Origin: Actinomadura_C alba
GTDB taxonomy: Bacteria; Actinomycetota; Actinomycetes; Streptosporangiales; Streptosporangiaceae
Direction of reading: 5' to 3'
DNA: 64,000 nt
NCBI RefSeq assembly: GCF_039530285.1
Contig: NZ_BAAAOK010000015.1
Coordinates: 694,418-758,417 of the forward strand
A program made the translations under genes and the position numbers. The notes below the pieces were generated by a model. It ran no database searches. It was not told the DNA's origin and saw only the letters and a program-made list of their open reading frames with translations. Shown here piece after piece: positions 1 through 8,125 of the stretch (positions are counted from its first letter, which is position 1; each line of letters opens with the position of its first letter).

Positions 1-615
1 CTGCTCACCGAGCCCCGTGTGCAGTTGTGGTTCGGACCGGACCAGCACTGTGTGTGCTACCCGGTGTCGTCCGGCCGGCAGGTGAGCTTCGGCGCGACCG
101 TCGCCGCCTCGGACTGGCGGGAGGAGTCCTGGTCGGCGCGGGGTGACGTCGCTGAGCTCGCGGCCGCGTACGCGGGCTGGCACGCGGACGTCGCACGGCT
201 GATCGGCGCGGCGGAGACGGTCAGCAGGTGGGCGCTGCACGATCGCGAGAGCGTCGACCGGCTCAGCTCGGGACGGGTGACCGTCATCGGCGATGCCGCA
301 CATCCGATGCTGCCGTTCCAGGCGCAGGGCGCGAACCAGGCGATCGAGGACGCCGTCGTGCTCGCGGTCTGCCTCGCGGAGGCGGGCCCCGACGGCCTCG
401 GTGCGGCCCTGCGTCGCTACGAGCGGATACGCCTTCCCCGCACCAGCCAGATCCAACGCCGGTCTCGGGACAACGCGAAGACCTTCCACCTGGCCGACGG
501 GGACGCGCAGCGCCGCCGCGACACCGCCGCCCAGACCTCATCGGGCCTGGACCGGCACCAGTGGTTGTTCGGGTACGACGCCGAGCAAGCCGCCACGACC
601 AGCAGGAGCTCATGA
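1..615 (+). CDS. FAD-dependent aromatic monooxygenase, C-terminal part (5' truncated by window)
   Basis: The frame is open from base 1, so only the last ~204 codons are visible. It ends with a group A flavoprotein monooxygenase (salicylate-hydroxylase-like, FAD_binding_3) C-terminus. The FAD ribityl/pyrophosphate motif GDAAHPMLPFQAQGAN starts at position 289, and the downstream NQAIEDAVVLA helix is typical of the family. Such enzymes use NAD(P)H and O2 to hydroxylate or epoxidise aromatic or prenyl substrates. The stop overlaps the next start region (TCATGATG), so it is very probably cotranscribed and translationally coupled with the downstream EntA-like dehydrogenase. Substrate cannot be told. 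Confidence 0.85.
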   Translation: MLTEPRVQLWFGPDQHCVCYPVSSGRQVSFGATVAASDWREESWSARGDVAELAAAYAGWHADVARLIGAAETVSRWALHDRESVDRLSSGRVTVIGDAAHPMLPFQAQGANQAIEDAVVLAVCLAEAGPDGLGAALRRYERIRLPRTSQIQRRSRDNAKTFHLADGDAQRRRDTAAQTSSGLDRHQWLFGYDAEQAATTSRSS

Positions 616-1400
616 TGGAACTGACCGGAATCGAGTCGACGGTCGCACTGGTCACCGGTGCGGCGCAGGGCATCGGCGCTGCCGTGGCGGGCACCTTGGC
701 GGGCGCGGGAGCGCACGTCGCGGCCGTGGATCGCAACGCCGAGGGGCTCGCCACCGTCGTGGCCAAACTCGAGGCCGAGGGCGAGTCGGTCCGCGGCTAC
801 CCCGTCGATGTATGTGACAGCGAGGCGGTGGACGCGCTCGTGCGGCGCATCGAGGACGAGCAGGGGCCCATCGGCATCCTCGTCAACGCGGCCGGCGTCC
901 TGCACACCGGCAAGGTGGTCGAACTGCCGGACCGGCAGTGGAATGAGACCTTCTCGGTCAACGCGGGTGGCGTGTTCAACGTGTCCCGTGCGGTGGCCCG
1001 GCGGATGATCCCCCGCTGCCGCGGCGCGATCGTGACCGTGGCGTCCAACGCCGCCGGCGTGCCGCGCATGGAGATGGCCGCATACGCCGCCTCAAAGGCC
1101 GCGTCCGCCCAGTTCACCCGGTGTCTGGGGCTGGAGCTTTCCGGCTACGGCATCCGGTGCAACGTCGTCTCGCCCGGCTCGACCGACACGCCCATGCTGC
1201 GCTCGATGCTCGGCGAGGATGCCGATCCAAGCCAGGCGATCGAGGGCTCGCCGGCCGCGTACCGCGTCGGCATTCCGCTGCGGAAGCTGGCCCAGCCGCG
1301 TGACGTGGCCGAGGCGGTCGCGTACCTGGTATCCGACCAGGCCGGTCACGTCACGATGCACGACCTGTACGTGGATGGCGGCGCCGCCCTGCACGTATGA
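615..1400 (+). CDS. EntA/DhbA-like SDR (2,3-dihydro-2,3-dihydroxybenzoate or dihydro-hydroxyanthranilate dehydrogenase)
   Basis: Classical short-chain dehydrogenase of about 261 residues. The Rossmann motif TGAAQGIG lies near residue 15, the catalytic Ser is in VTVASNAAG, and the Tyr/Lys pair is in YAASKAA. The C-terminus (VGIPLRKLAQPRDVAEAV, then HVTMHDLYVDGG) is characteristic of EntA/DhbA, which aromatise a dihydroxy-cyclohexadiene with NAD+. Start: GGAG at 605-608 is 6 nt before ATG 615; ATG 612 is the alternative but is spaced only 3 nt. It sits next to an isochorismatase, which makes exactly this kind of dihydroaromatic. Product is either 2,3-dihydroxybenzoate or 3-hydroxyanthranilate; the sequence does not decide. 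Confidence 0.85.
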   Translation: MELTGIESTVALVTGAAQGIGAAVAGTLAGAGAHVAAVDRNAEGLATVVAKLEAEGESVRGYPVDVCDSEAVDALVRRIEDEQGPIGILVNAAGVLHTGKVVELPDRQWNETFSVNAGGVFNVSRAVARRMIPRCRGAIVTVASNAAGVPRMEMAAYAASKAASAQFTRCLGLELSGYGIRCNVVSPGSTDTPMLRSMLGEDADPSQAIEGSPAAYRVGIPLRKLAQPRDVAEAVAYLVSDQAGHVTMHDLYVDGGAALHV

Positions 1401-1440
1401 CGTCATCGGCGGGAAATCGGACGGAAACAGGAGGCGAACA

Positions 1441-2079
1441 ATGGCCATGACCCCGATCGCGCCGTACCGCATGCCCGGCGATGGCGATCTGCCTAGCGCG
1501 GCGGTGCCGTGGCGCCCGCGTCCGGACCGGGCCGTCGTGCTGGTGCATGACATGCAGCGGTATTTCCTGCGCCCGTTTCCGGCCGGGCAGGCTCCGCTCA
1601 CCGAGCTGGTCGCCAACATCGCGAAGCTGCTCGCGGCGGCGCGTACGGCCGGAGTGCCGGTGATGTACACGGCACAGCCGGGTGGCATGAGCCGCCAGGA
1701 CCGCGGGCTGCTGCACGACTTCTGGGGTCCCGGCATGGGTGTCGACGAGGCCGACCGCGGCATCGCCGACGATGTCGCCCCCGAGTCGGGCGACACGGTG
1801 CTGACCAAGTGGCGCTACAGCGCGTTCTTCCGGAGTGACCTGGAAGAACGGCTACGGCGGTCGGGACGGGACCAGCTCATCGTCTGCGGCGTCTACGCGC
1901 ACATGGGGTGCCTCATCACCGCCTGCGACGCGTTCAGCCGCGACATCCAGCCGTTCCTCGTGGCGGACGCACTGGCCGACCTGTCTCTCGACGACCATCT
2001 CATGGCGCTTCGCTACGCCGCGGACCGTTGCGCGGTGCCGCTGTCCACGGCCGACGTGCTGGCCGAGCTGGAGACCTAG
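1441..2079 (+). CDS. stand-alone isochorismatase (EntB N-domain/PhzD-like)
   Basis: 212 residues, the length of a lone isochorismatase domain (PhzD ~207); EntB-type proteins continue into an aryl-carrier domain that is absent here. Visible family motifs are the VLVHDMQRYF strand with the catalytic Asp, the TKWRYSAFF lysine segment, and GVYAHMGCLITACDAF followed by DIQPFLVADALADLS. It hydrolyses the enolpyruvyl ether of isochorismate or of 2-amino-2-deoxyisochorismate. It follows the EntA-like gene by 40 bp with an AGGAGG-like site (AGGAGGCGAACA) before ATG 1441. Lack of a carrier domain argues against direct siderophore loading and for a free aromatic building block. Segment wording is closer to EntB than PhzD, so both routes stay open. 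Confidence 0.88.
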   Translation: MAMTPIAPYRMPGDGDLPSAAVPWRPRPDRAVVLVHDMQRYFLRPFPAGQAPLTELVANIAKLLAAARTAGVPVMYTAQPGGMSRQDRGLLHDFWGPGMGVDEADRGIADDVAPESGDTVLTKWRYSAFFRSDLEERLRRSGRDQLIVCGVYAHMGCLITACDAFSRDIQPFLVADALADLSLDDHLMALRYAADRCAVPLSTADVLAELET

Positions 2080-2309
2080 CCGGCCGAGGCCGTCGTGCCC
2101 CCTGATTCATGCGCCTCGAATTCCCATTGGTACCGGCCACATCGACGCTCACCGATTTCCCCCACGCGAGACCATCACCTGTTCACGTGATTCACCGCGC
2201 AGAGCAAACGAAATACCGCGAATGCGGGTGAACGTTTGTTGTAGGGGCGGAGTACGGTCGCCTGATCGGCCATCCGGCCGTGACACCGAAGGCAGGGAGG
2301 AACACGTCA
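2080..2309 (+). promoter_or_regulatory. intergenic region between isochorismatase and second SDR
   Basis: About 230 bases of lower GC content than the flanking genes (for example around 2195-2245), so a promoter for the gene at 2310 is plausible. I see no clear -35/-10 pair or terminator. Confidence 0.3.
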
Positions 2310-3011
2310 ATGTCCGATCGCACTCATGTCGTCGTCATCGGCGGAACGTCGGGAATCGGGCGGCATTTCGCCCAGTCGTGCGCCGAACGAGGAAGCGACG
2401 TGGTCATCACCGGCCGTACGGAGGATCGGACCAAAGGCGTCGCCCATGAGATCGGCGGGCGGACTCGCGGACTCGCATTGGACCTGGCCGACCCGGAACG
2501 GATCATGGCAGGGCTGGCCGACGTGGAACGCGTCGATCGGCTGGTGCTCACGGCGCTCGACCGGGACTACAACACGGTTCGCGAGTATCGTGCGGCCGAT
2601 GCGACGCGCCTGCTGACTGTCAAACTCACCGGTTATACGGCGGTCCTGCACGCTCTCGCCCCGCGGATGACCGACGAGAGTGCGGCCGTACTGCTCGGCG
2701 GCCTTGCCAGTCACCGGCCCTATCCGGGCTCCACGACCGTGACGACCGCCAACGGCGGCATCAGCGCGCTGGTCAGAACGCTGGCAGTGGAACTGTCTCC
2801 CATCCGGGTCAACGCTCTGCACCCGAGCATTGTCGCCGACACGCCATTTTGGAGTGACAAACCCGCTGCACGCGAGGCCGCCGAAACGCGTGCGCTCACC
2901 AAGCGGCCGGTGACGATGCAGGACTGCACCGAGGCGATCACCTTTCTGCTGGAGAACCGCTCGATCAACGGTGTCAACCTGAACATCGATGGCGGAGACG
3001 TGCTCATCTGA
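2310..3011 (+). CDS. SDR-fold protein lacking the catalytic Ser-Tyr-Lys residues
   Basis: 233 residues. The N-terminal nucleotide-binding motif GGTSGIG (residues ~9-15) is intact and the C-terminus ends in the SDR NLNIDGGDVLI signature. Where other SDRs have the Ser and the YxxxK pair, this protein reads LLGGLASHRPYPG and then TVTTANGGISALVRTLAVEL, so Ser, Tyr and Lys are all replaced although the following helix is well conserved. It can probably bind NAD(P) but not do standard SDR chemistry; a dehydratase, isomerase or structural role is possible. Start ATG 2310 has GGGAGG nine bases upstream. It runs convergently into the DUF6081 gene with an 8-base overlap. Confidence 0.8.
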   Translation: MSDRTHVVVIGGTSGIGRHFAQSCAERGSDVVITGRTEDRTKGVAHEIGGRTRGLALDLADPERIMAGLADVERVDRLVLTALDRDYNTVREYRAADATRLLTVKLTGYTAVLHALAPRMTDESAAVLLGGLASHRPYPGSTTVTTANGGISALVRTLAVELSPIRVNALHPSIVADTPFWSDKPAAREAAETRALTKRPVTMQDCTEAITFLLENRSINGVNLNIDGGDVLI

Positions 3012-3744
3012 CGCTTGTCGTGATCCGCCACGGCCCCCACCAGCCGGTCGCGCCCTGCCCGTGCTCCCGCTGCGCGCGAGCGTAGCGGGAGAGATCCCTG
3101 GCCGAGAACAGCGCCATGCCGGCGTTGAGGCCCGTCACCGGCACCGGAAGCCGCGTCCAATAGGCGAGTCGGCCGTCGACGCGGAATTCCACCTCCGACG
3201 TCTCGGCCCGGTAGGTGATGGCGTAGCCGTGCTCACGCCCCGGCTCCGTCGGCACATCCAGAACCACCCGGTGGATGTAGTGCTCGTGCGGACGGGTCAC
3301 GCCGGGGATCACCAGTCGTTCGACCACCGCGTAAACGGTGTCATTGGTCGCGGCGGCATTGAGTACGACGCCGGTCTCCAGGTCGAAGAGGTTCACCGTC
3401 CCGAAGGCGTCGAGCAGGTCATAGGGAATCTGGCCGTGGGTCCGCACCCCCATCTCGACCTCGAACGTCAGATGTCCCGCCGCCGGCACGGCGAAGCGCC
3501 GCACGGACCGGTACATCTGCTTGGCGTTGTTCTGCCTCGGGTCCGTGTCGTGGAAGCGGGTGAACGGGTTGACGGTCAGCTCCAATCGCCCGTAACCGGT
3601 ACGCACCCGTGCGTTGCGATCTTGGTAATGGTGCCGTTCGCCGTCGGCTCCCGTTATCGACATGATTCTCCAGCGTGTGGGATCGAGCTCGCCGCTCGTG
3701 AAGTCGTCGTACGTCCACGCGTTGGTCTTCAGTGCCGACGTCAT
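3004..3744 (-). CDS. DUF6081-family protein
   Basis: I recognise the pattern WTYDDFTSGELDPTRW near the N-terminus and a beta-rich body rich in Trp, Tyr and Arg, as in the DUF6081 proteins often seen in actinomycete clusters; a concanavalin/LamG-like beta-sandwich is likely. No catalytic motif or signal peptide is visible. The start is uncertain: the open frame reaches 3903, with ATG at 3855, 3780 and 3744 and no convincing ribosome site for any of them. I chose 3744 because the conserved core begins nine residues later. Function unknown. Confidence 0.6.
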   Translation of the reverse strand: MTSALKTNAWTYDDFTSGELDPTRWRIMSITGADGERHHYQDRNARVRTGYGRLELTVNPFTRFHDTDPRQNNAKQMYRSVRRFAVPAAGHLTFEVEMGVRTHGQIPYDLLDAFGTVNLFDLETGVVLNAAATNDTVYAVVERLVIPGVTRPHEHYIHRVVLDVPTEPGREHGYAITYRAETSEVEFRVDGRLAYWTRLPVPVTGLNAGMALFSARDLSRYARAQREHGQGATGWWGPWRITTSVR

Positions 3745-3903
3745 GCAGACACCATCGGCCCCGCCGTCGTCGGCGGACATCACACGTTCACGCGGTTCGG
3801 CCGGGGCGGCACGCCATTTCTCCACTGCACGCCGGAAATCCCGTGAATGGGCCATGCCCGGCGCGGGGGCGGTGACCGAGACTGCCGCCGTACTGACCAC
3901 CAC

Positions 3904-3928
3904 GTCACGACGTCGTCGTCACGACGTC
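3904..3928. promoter_or_regulatory. twin direct repeat GTCACGACGTC (possible operator)
   Basis: GTCACGACGTC occurs at 3904-3914 and again at 3918-3928, each containing the palindrome ACGT inside GACGTC. The pair lies directly upstream of the DUF485/symporter operon (ATG 3947) and between it and the divergent DUF6081 gene, a good position for a shared operator. Confidence 0.4.
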
Positions 3929-3946
3929 CTCGATTGAGGAGGTGTC

Positions 3947-4282
3947 ATGGGCACGAAGAACTCGGCAGCGGACGGTGACCGCTATGTCGCGGTATTTGAC
4001 AGCGCCCAGTTCACGGCATTGCGGCGCAGATCGAATGCCTTCATCGGCTGGGCGAGCGTCATCTTCTACGGGTGGTGGCTCCTCGTCATCCTGCTCGCCG
4101 CCTTCGCGCCGGACTTCTACCGGCAGGACCTCGTCGGCCCCATAAACGTGGGCCTGCTGGCCGTGTTCCTGTCGTTCAACCTGGTGGTGGTGGTCGCTTC
4201 GGTGTACATGCGATTCGCCCGTACTCAGCTGGACCCCCTCAGTGAGCGGATCCGGGCGGACCTGGAAGGAGGTCTCCGATGA
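3947..4282 (+). CDS. DUF485 membrane protein, symporter partner
   Basis: 111 residues with two clear hydrophobic helices (around WASVIFYGWWLLVILLAAF and VGLLAVFLSFNLVVVVASV) and charged ends. DUF485 proteins (YjcH type) are small inner-membrane partners encoded just before acetate/solute:sodium symporters of the ActP group. ATG 3947 follows GGAGG at 3938-3942. The stop overlaps the symporter start (ATGA at 4279-4282), so the two are translationally coupled. Confidence 0.85.
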   Translation: MGTKNSAADGDRYVAVFDSAQFTALRRRSNAFIGWASVIFYGWWLLVILLAAFAPDFYRQDLVGPINVGLLAVFLSFNLVVVVASVYMRFARTQLDPLSERIRADLEGGLR

Positions 4283-6021
4283 CAGGTGTTCTCGCGGCTC
4301 CTCCCCCGATTGACAACACATGGGCGGCGCCCGCGATCGCCATCGCGGTCGCCATCCCCCTCGCAATTCTGGTGTTCGCTCTCGTGAACGCCGCGCGCGG
4401 CGGCATACGCACCCCGAACGATTTCCTCCTCGCGGGTAAGAGGGTCGGCGCCGGTCAGAACGCCCTCGCGATGATGGGCGCGTTCATGATGTACTCGACG
4501 GTGATCATCATCATCGGGCACGTCGCGCTGAACGGCTACGACGCCATTCTCTTCGTCACGGCCTTCGCGGTCGGCTCGGTGCTCGGGGTGCTGATCTACG
4601 CCGGGCCGATGCGCAACGTGGGCGGGCATACGATGGGCGACCTGTTCGTGCTGCGCGCTCGAGAGCGCCCGGCACGGATCGCGTCGGCGGTCGTCACCCT
4701 GGTGACCTACACCATGTTCATGGTCGCCATGCTGGGTGCGATCGGTCTGGTCGCCACCCGGATGTTCGACACCAGCCCCGAGGCGAACCTTCCCCTCGCG
4801 GCCGTCGCGATGGTCGTCGTCGGCCTGGTCGCCATTCTCTGGGTGTACATGGGCGGGATGCCCGGAGTCACCCGGATGCTGGTGCTCAAGGCAATTCTGG
4901 TGGGCAGCTTCGTGGTGGTGCTGACCGTGGTGGTACTGGCCAAGTACAAGCTGAACATCATCGACCTGCTCGATGACGCCGAGGCCAATGCGAATCCGGA
5001 CAAGCGCGGTTACGATCTGCTGGGCCCCGGCCGCCTGTTCGGCGAGAACTCCACGCCGAATTCAGGGCAGGATCCGTGGGTTCACCTGTCGAAGCTCGTC
5101 TCCGTCGTCATCGGGGGCATGGGGATGCCATGGCTCTTCATGCGTTACTACGTGGCGACCAGCGGACGGGACGCGCGGCGGTCCGCCGGCTGGGCGGCGA
5201 TGTTCACCGCCGGGTTCTATCAGCTTTTGATCATCATCGGTCTCGGCGCCGTCGCGCTACTCGGCGCGAAGGGCATCGGCACGAACTACCACCACCGCGA
5301 CACCACCCTGCCCAGGCTCGTGGACGACTTTGGCGGTGAGTGGGCGTCCGGCCTGCTCGGCGGGGTCGCCATGATCTCGGTCGCCGCTATTTTCGCAGCC
5401 ATGCTGATCAACGCGGTGACGTCCTACACCAAGGACATCAACGCGGCGCGTGGCCGGCAGCCGGAACCGGCCGCCGAACTGAAGGAAATCCGGCGCAACG
5501 TGCTGGTCATCGGAATCGTCTCCCTCGTCGCGGGTGCGGCGATGGTGCCGGTGTTCACCCGTATCTTCATTCCGACAGTGGTCGACCTGGGGGCCTCCAC
5601 GGTCCTGCCGGCGATCGTCTACTCGCTGTTCTGGCGCCGCTTCAACACCAGGGGACTGATGTGGACGGTCTACGGGGGACTGGCCGTGACCGTGGTCATG
5701 GTCGCGTTCTCCAACGGAGTGTCGGGTGACCCCAATTCCTGGTGGCCCAACAGCGACTTCAAGATCTTTGACATCGAACCCGGACTGATCGCGGGGCCGC
5801 TCGGCTTCCTGTTCGGCTACCTCGGCACGATCACCAGTAGCGAGCGCAACGACGCCGGCTTCGCCGAGATGCAGGTCCGTGCCCTCACGGGTGCCGTCGT
5901 TCCCCCTCGGAACGACCCCTCCACCGGCAGCGCGAACCTGCCGACCGGCAGCGTGGGCGTGCCCAACGGTAGCGCGGACAAGCGCGACCGGGGGAGCCGG
6001 ACGCCCAGCGGAGCACACTGA
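4279..6021 (+). CDS. sodium:solute symporter (SSS family, ActP-like)
   Basis: 580 residues with about 13 hydrophobic segments, the usual topology of the SSS family. Typical features are the N-terminal NDFLLAGKRVG segment, a GGHTMGDLFVLR stretch and the WVYMGGMPGVTRMLVLKA segment. It would drive Na+-coupled uptake of a small monocarboxylate or aromatic acid. Together with DUF485 it resembles YjcH-ActP, but within a biosynthetic cluster it might instead move a precursor or product. The C-terminal ~50 residues are a low-complexity, Pro/Thr/Gly-rich tail (PTGSVGVPNGS). It ends before a strong hairpin at 6034. Confidence 0.85.
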   Translation: MTGVLAAPPPIDNTWAAPAIAIAVAIPLAILVFALVNAARGGIRTPNDFLLAGKRVGAGQNALAMMGAFMMYSTVIIIIGHVALNGYDAILFVTAFAVGSVLGVLIYAGPMRNVGGHTMGDLFVLRARERPARIASAVVTLVTYTMFMVAMLGAIGLVATRMFDTSPEANLPLAAVAMVVVGLVAILWVYMGGMPGVTRMLVLKAILVGSFVVVLTVVVLAKYKLNIIDLLDDAEANANPDKRGYDLLGPGRLFGENSTPNSGQDPWVHLSKLVSVVIGGMGMPWLFMRYYVATSGRDARRSAGWAAMFTAGFYQLLIIIGLGAVALLGAKGIGTNYHHRDTTLPRLVDDFGGEWASGLLGGVAMISVAAIFAAMLINAVTSYTKDINAARGRQPEPAAELKEIRRNVLVIGIVSLVAGAAMVPVFTRIFIPTVVDLGASTVLPAIVYSLFWRRFNTRGLMWTVYGGLAVTVVMVAFSNGVSGDPNSWWPNSDFKIFDIEPGLIAGPLGFLFGYLGTITSSERNDAGFAEMQVRALTGAVVPPRNDPSTGSANLPTGSVGVPNGSADKRDRGSRTPSGAH

Positions 6022-6033
6022 ACAACCGCGAAC

Positions 6034-6062
6034 GGTGTGGGGCGGTCGCACCGCCCCACACC
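6034..6062 (+). terminator. perfect 13-bp hairpin after symporter
   Basis: GGTGTGGGGCGGT (6034-6046), loop CGC, ACCGCCCCACACC (6050-6062). The stem is perfect and is followed by TCTTC rather than a U-run. It sits only 19 bases before the next start, so it may act as terminator or attenuator. Confidence 0.7.
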
Positions 6063-6080
6063 TCTTCGGGAGGGTCAAAC

Positions 6081-7679
6081 GTGGATCCGGTACCGGTTCT
6101 CGTCGTGGGCGCGGGCCCGGTCGGCATGGTCACTGCTCTGGCGCTCGCCCGCCAAGGCGTGTCCTGCGTTCTCGTCGACCAGGATTTCGAGACATCCGTT
6201 CATCCCAAGCTGGACTACGTCAACTCCCGCAGCATGGAGTTCTTCCGGCAACTCGGCATCGCTGACGACGTCCGCTCCGCCGGTGTCGCGCCCGAGCACC
6301 GATCCGACGTGATCTGGTCGACCGGCCTCGCCGGTGAGCCGATCACCACGTGGAGACTTCCCTCGGTGTCCGAGGAGTGGCGACGCATCGCCGAGCACAA
6401 CGACGGCACTCAGCCCGCCGTGCCCGGCCAGCGCATCTCGCAGATCGATCTGGAGCCGGTCCTGCGTGCCCACTGCCGGCGCAATCCGCTCATCGATCTG
6501 CGATGCGGCCTGCGGTTCGACTCCCTCACCCAGGACGACGACGTGGTGACCGGCCACCTGGTCGATGTGATGACCGACGACCAGGTCCGGCTGCGTTCCC
6601 AATATGTGATCGGCTGCGACGGGGCGTCGAGCCAGGTCCGCAAGGCTGTGGGCATCGGCGAGGAGGGCTTCGACGTACCCGGGTTGCCGGGCGCCTTCAT
6701 GGTGCACTTCAAGAGCCGCGATCTGGACGCCTTGCACCGGCATGGGCGGTTCTGGCACTACTTCGCCTTCAGGTACATCATCATCGCCCAGGACGAGGTG
6801 GACACCTGGACCGCGCATGTCAACGGCATGGAGCCGTCCGAGTTCGACACACCACCGGCCGATCCGGCGGCATTCCTGCTCGAGACGATGCGGACGGATC
6901 TGAAGATCGACAAAGTGCTGCTGACCTCTCGCTGGCGCCCCGGCTTCATGATCGCTGACCACTACCGCGCCGGGCGGGTCCTCATCGCCGGCGACTCCGC
7001 TCATCGAATGTTCCCGACCGGCGCTTACGGAATGAACACCGGCATCGGCGACGCGGTCGACGCGGCCTGGAAGATCGCCGCACTCGTCAAGGGCTTCGGT
7101 GGCTCCAGTCTGCTCGACAGCTACGAGGTCGAACGCCATCCGGTGGGCCTGCGCAACATGCACACGTCACACCGGCACCTCGGCGTGCACCTCAAGGCGG
7201 GGGCATTCCTTCGCGAGGGCGCCTCGCTCCAGGCCATCGCATCCTTTCTCGATGCCGAGCGGGGCGAGAACGAGTGCACGGGAATCGAGCTGGGTTACCG
7301 CTACGACGACTCGCCCATCGTCTGTCATGAGGGTTCGCCAGAACCCCCGTCGAGCCCCCGGGAGTACACACCGACGACCTGGCCCGGAGGCCGCCCGCCC
7401 AGCCTTCTCCTCGAAGACGGGAAACCGATCTATGATCGCTTCGCCCCGTCCTTCACGCTCATCGACTTCGCCGGCGACGGCCGCGCGGACGCGCTCCTCG
7501 AAGCGGCGGCCGCTCAAGGTCTGCCGGTCGGCCATGCCGTGGTGAACGACGCCGGCGCCCGGCAGGTATGGGAACGCGACCTTGTCCTTCTCAGGCCTGA
7601 CCATCATGTGGCCTGGCGTGGGAACAAGGCCCACCCGAACCCGGCTGCCGTGGTCCAGCGCGTACGAGGTGCTTTGTGA
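6081..7679 (+). CDS. FAD-dependent monooxygenase (MhpA/PheA family, full length)
   Basis: 532 residues. The FAD dinucleotide motif VVGAGPVGM is at residues ~8-16, the NAD(P)H/FAD DG motif is in GCDGASSQVRKA, and the GDSAHRMFPTGAYGMN motif sits near residue 310. The C-terminal ~150 residues form the thioredoxin-like domain of the phenol-hydroxylase/MhpA branch. It hydroxylates an aromatic or epoxidises an alkene with NAD(P)H and O2. GTG 6081 is preceded by CGGGAGGG. It is the second flavin monooxygenase of the region. In a meroterpenoid context an aromatic hydroxylation or a terminal-prenyl epoxidation would both fit, but this is inference. Confidence 0.85.
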   Translation: MDPVPVLVVGAGPVGMVTALALARQGVSCVLVDQDFETSVHPKLDYVNSRSMEFFRQLGIADDVRSAGVAPEHRSDVIWSTGLAGEPITTWRLPSVSEEWRRIAEHNDGTQPAVPGQRISQIDLEPVLRAHCRRNPLIDLRCGLRFDSLTQDDDVVTGHLVDVMTDDQVRLRSQYVIGCDGASSQVRKAVGIGEEGFDVPGLPGAFMVHFKSRDLDALHRHGRFWHYFAFRYIIIAQDEVDTWTAHVNGMEPSEFDTPPADPAAFLLETMRTDLKIDKVLLTSRWRPGFMIADHYRAGRVLIAGDSAHRMFPTGAYGMNTGIGDAVDAAWKIAALVKGFGGSSLLDSYEVERHPVGLRNMHTSHRHLGVHLKAGAFLREGASLQAIASFLDAERGENECTGIELGYRYDDSPIVCHEGSPEPPSSPREYTPTTWPGGRPPSLLLEDGKPIYDRFAPSFTLIDFAGDGRADALLEAAAAQGLPVGHAVVNDAGARQVWERDLVLLRPDHHVAWRGNKAHPNPAAVVQRVRGAL

Positions 7680-7695
7680 GCGGCCGGTACCACAG

Positions 7696-8008
7696 TCAGA
7701 GTTTGTGATTTAGATCTGGCCGGCGTTGGGTGAGAAGGGCGAAGCCGCGTTCGCCGAGGCAGCGCAGGGCGCGTTGGAGGCGGTTGTGGCTGCGGTGATC
7801 AACGCTGAGAACCTGCGGCGGCTTGCTCGAACGGGATGATGATGCAGTGACCTGCGCCTCGGTAGCCGGGATCGGCCGGCACCGGCAGGGTCTTGTCGTT
7901 GGGGTGGCCGGCCGGCAGGACGTGGGTGCGGGCCGCCTCGATGTCCACGACGTGGCCAGGCTCGACGCCGGAGGTCCAGAAGGTGGCGACGAGCCGGCCT
8001 CGTGACAC
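7696..8008 (-). pseudogene. IS5-family (DDE_Tnp_4) transposase relic
   Basis: Two overlapping minus-strand frames together resemble the C-terminal half of a Streptomyces-type IS5 transposase. One (7799-8008) reads VDIEAARTHVLP then ADPGYRGAG. The other (to 7696) reads RSHNRLQRALRCLGERGFAL. A frameshift separates them, the N-terminal half is missing, and the third catalytic acidic region is gone. Its right end abuts the truncated cis-prenyltransferase at 8057, so its insertion probably destroyed that gene. Confidence 0.7.
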
Positions 8009-8056
8009 GAGCTGACCACGTGCGGAATCCGCTCGATTCCGGACCGGTGGCCCGGC

Positions 8057-8125
8057 CTAGCGGCGGTTCCCATCGGGGATGAACCAGACGTGCCGTGGCA
8101 CCGGGCCGGTGGCGGTCGCTGTCAT
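8057..8125 (-). pseudogene. cis-prenyltransferase (UPP-synthase-like), truncated after 22 codons
   Basis: The start ATG (8123-8125) overlaps the stop of the terpene cyclase (TCATGA in plus sense), so the two were translationally coupled. The short product ends PRHVWFIPDGNRR, which is the conserved N-terminal pyrophosphate-binding segment of cis-prenyltransferases (HVxxIxDGNxRW). The reading frame stops immediately after, at the edge of an IS5 relic, so the remaining ~220 residues are lost. cis-Prenyltransferase-fold enzymes make Z-prenyl or branched/cyclised diphosphates in secondary metabolism (for example cyclolavandulyl diphosphate synthase). Confidence 0.7.
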
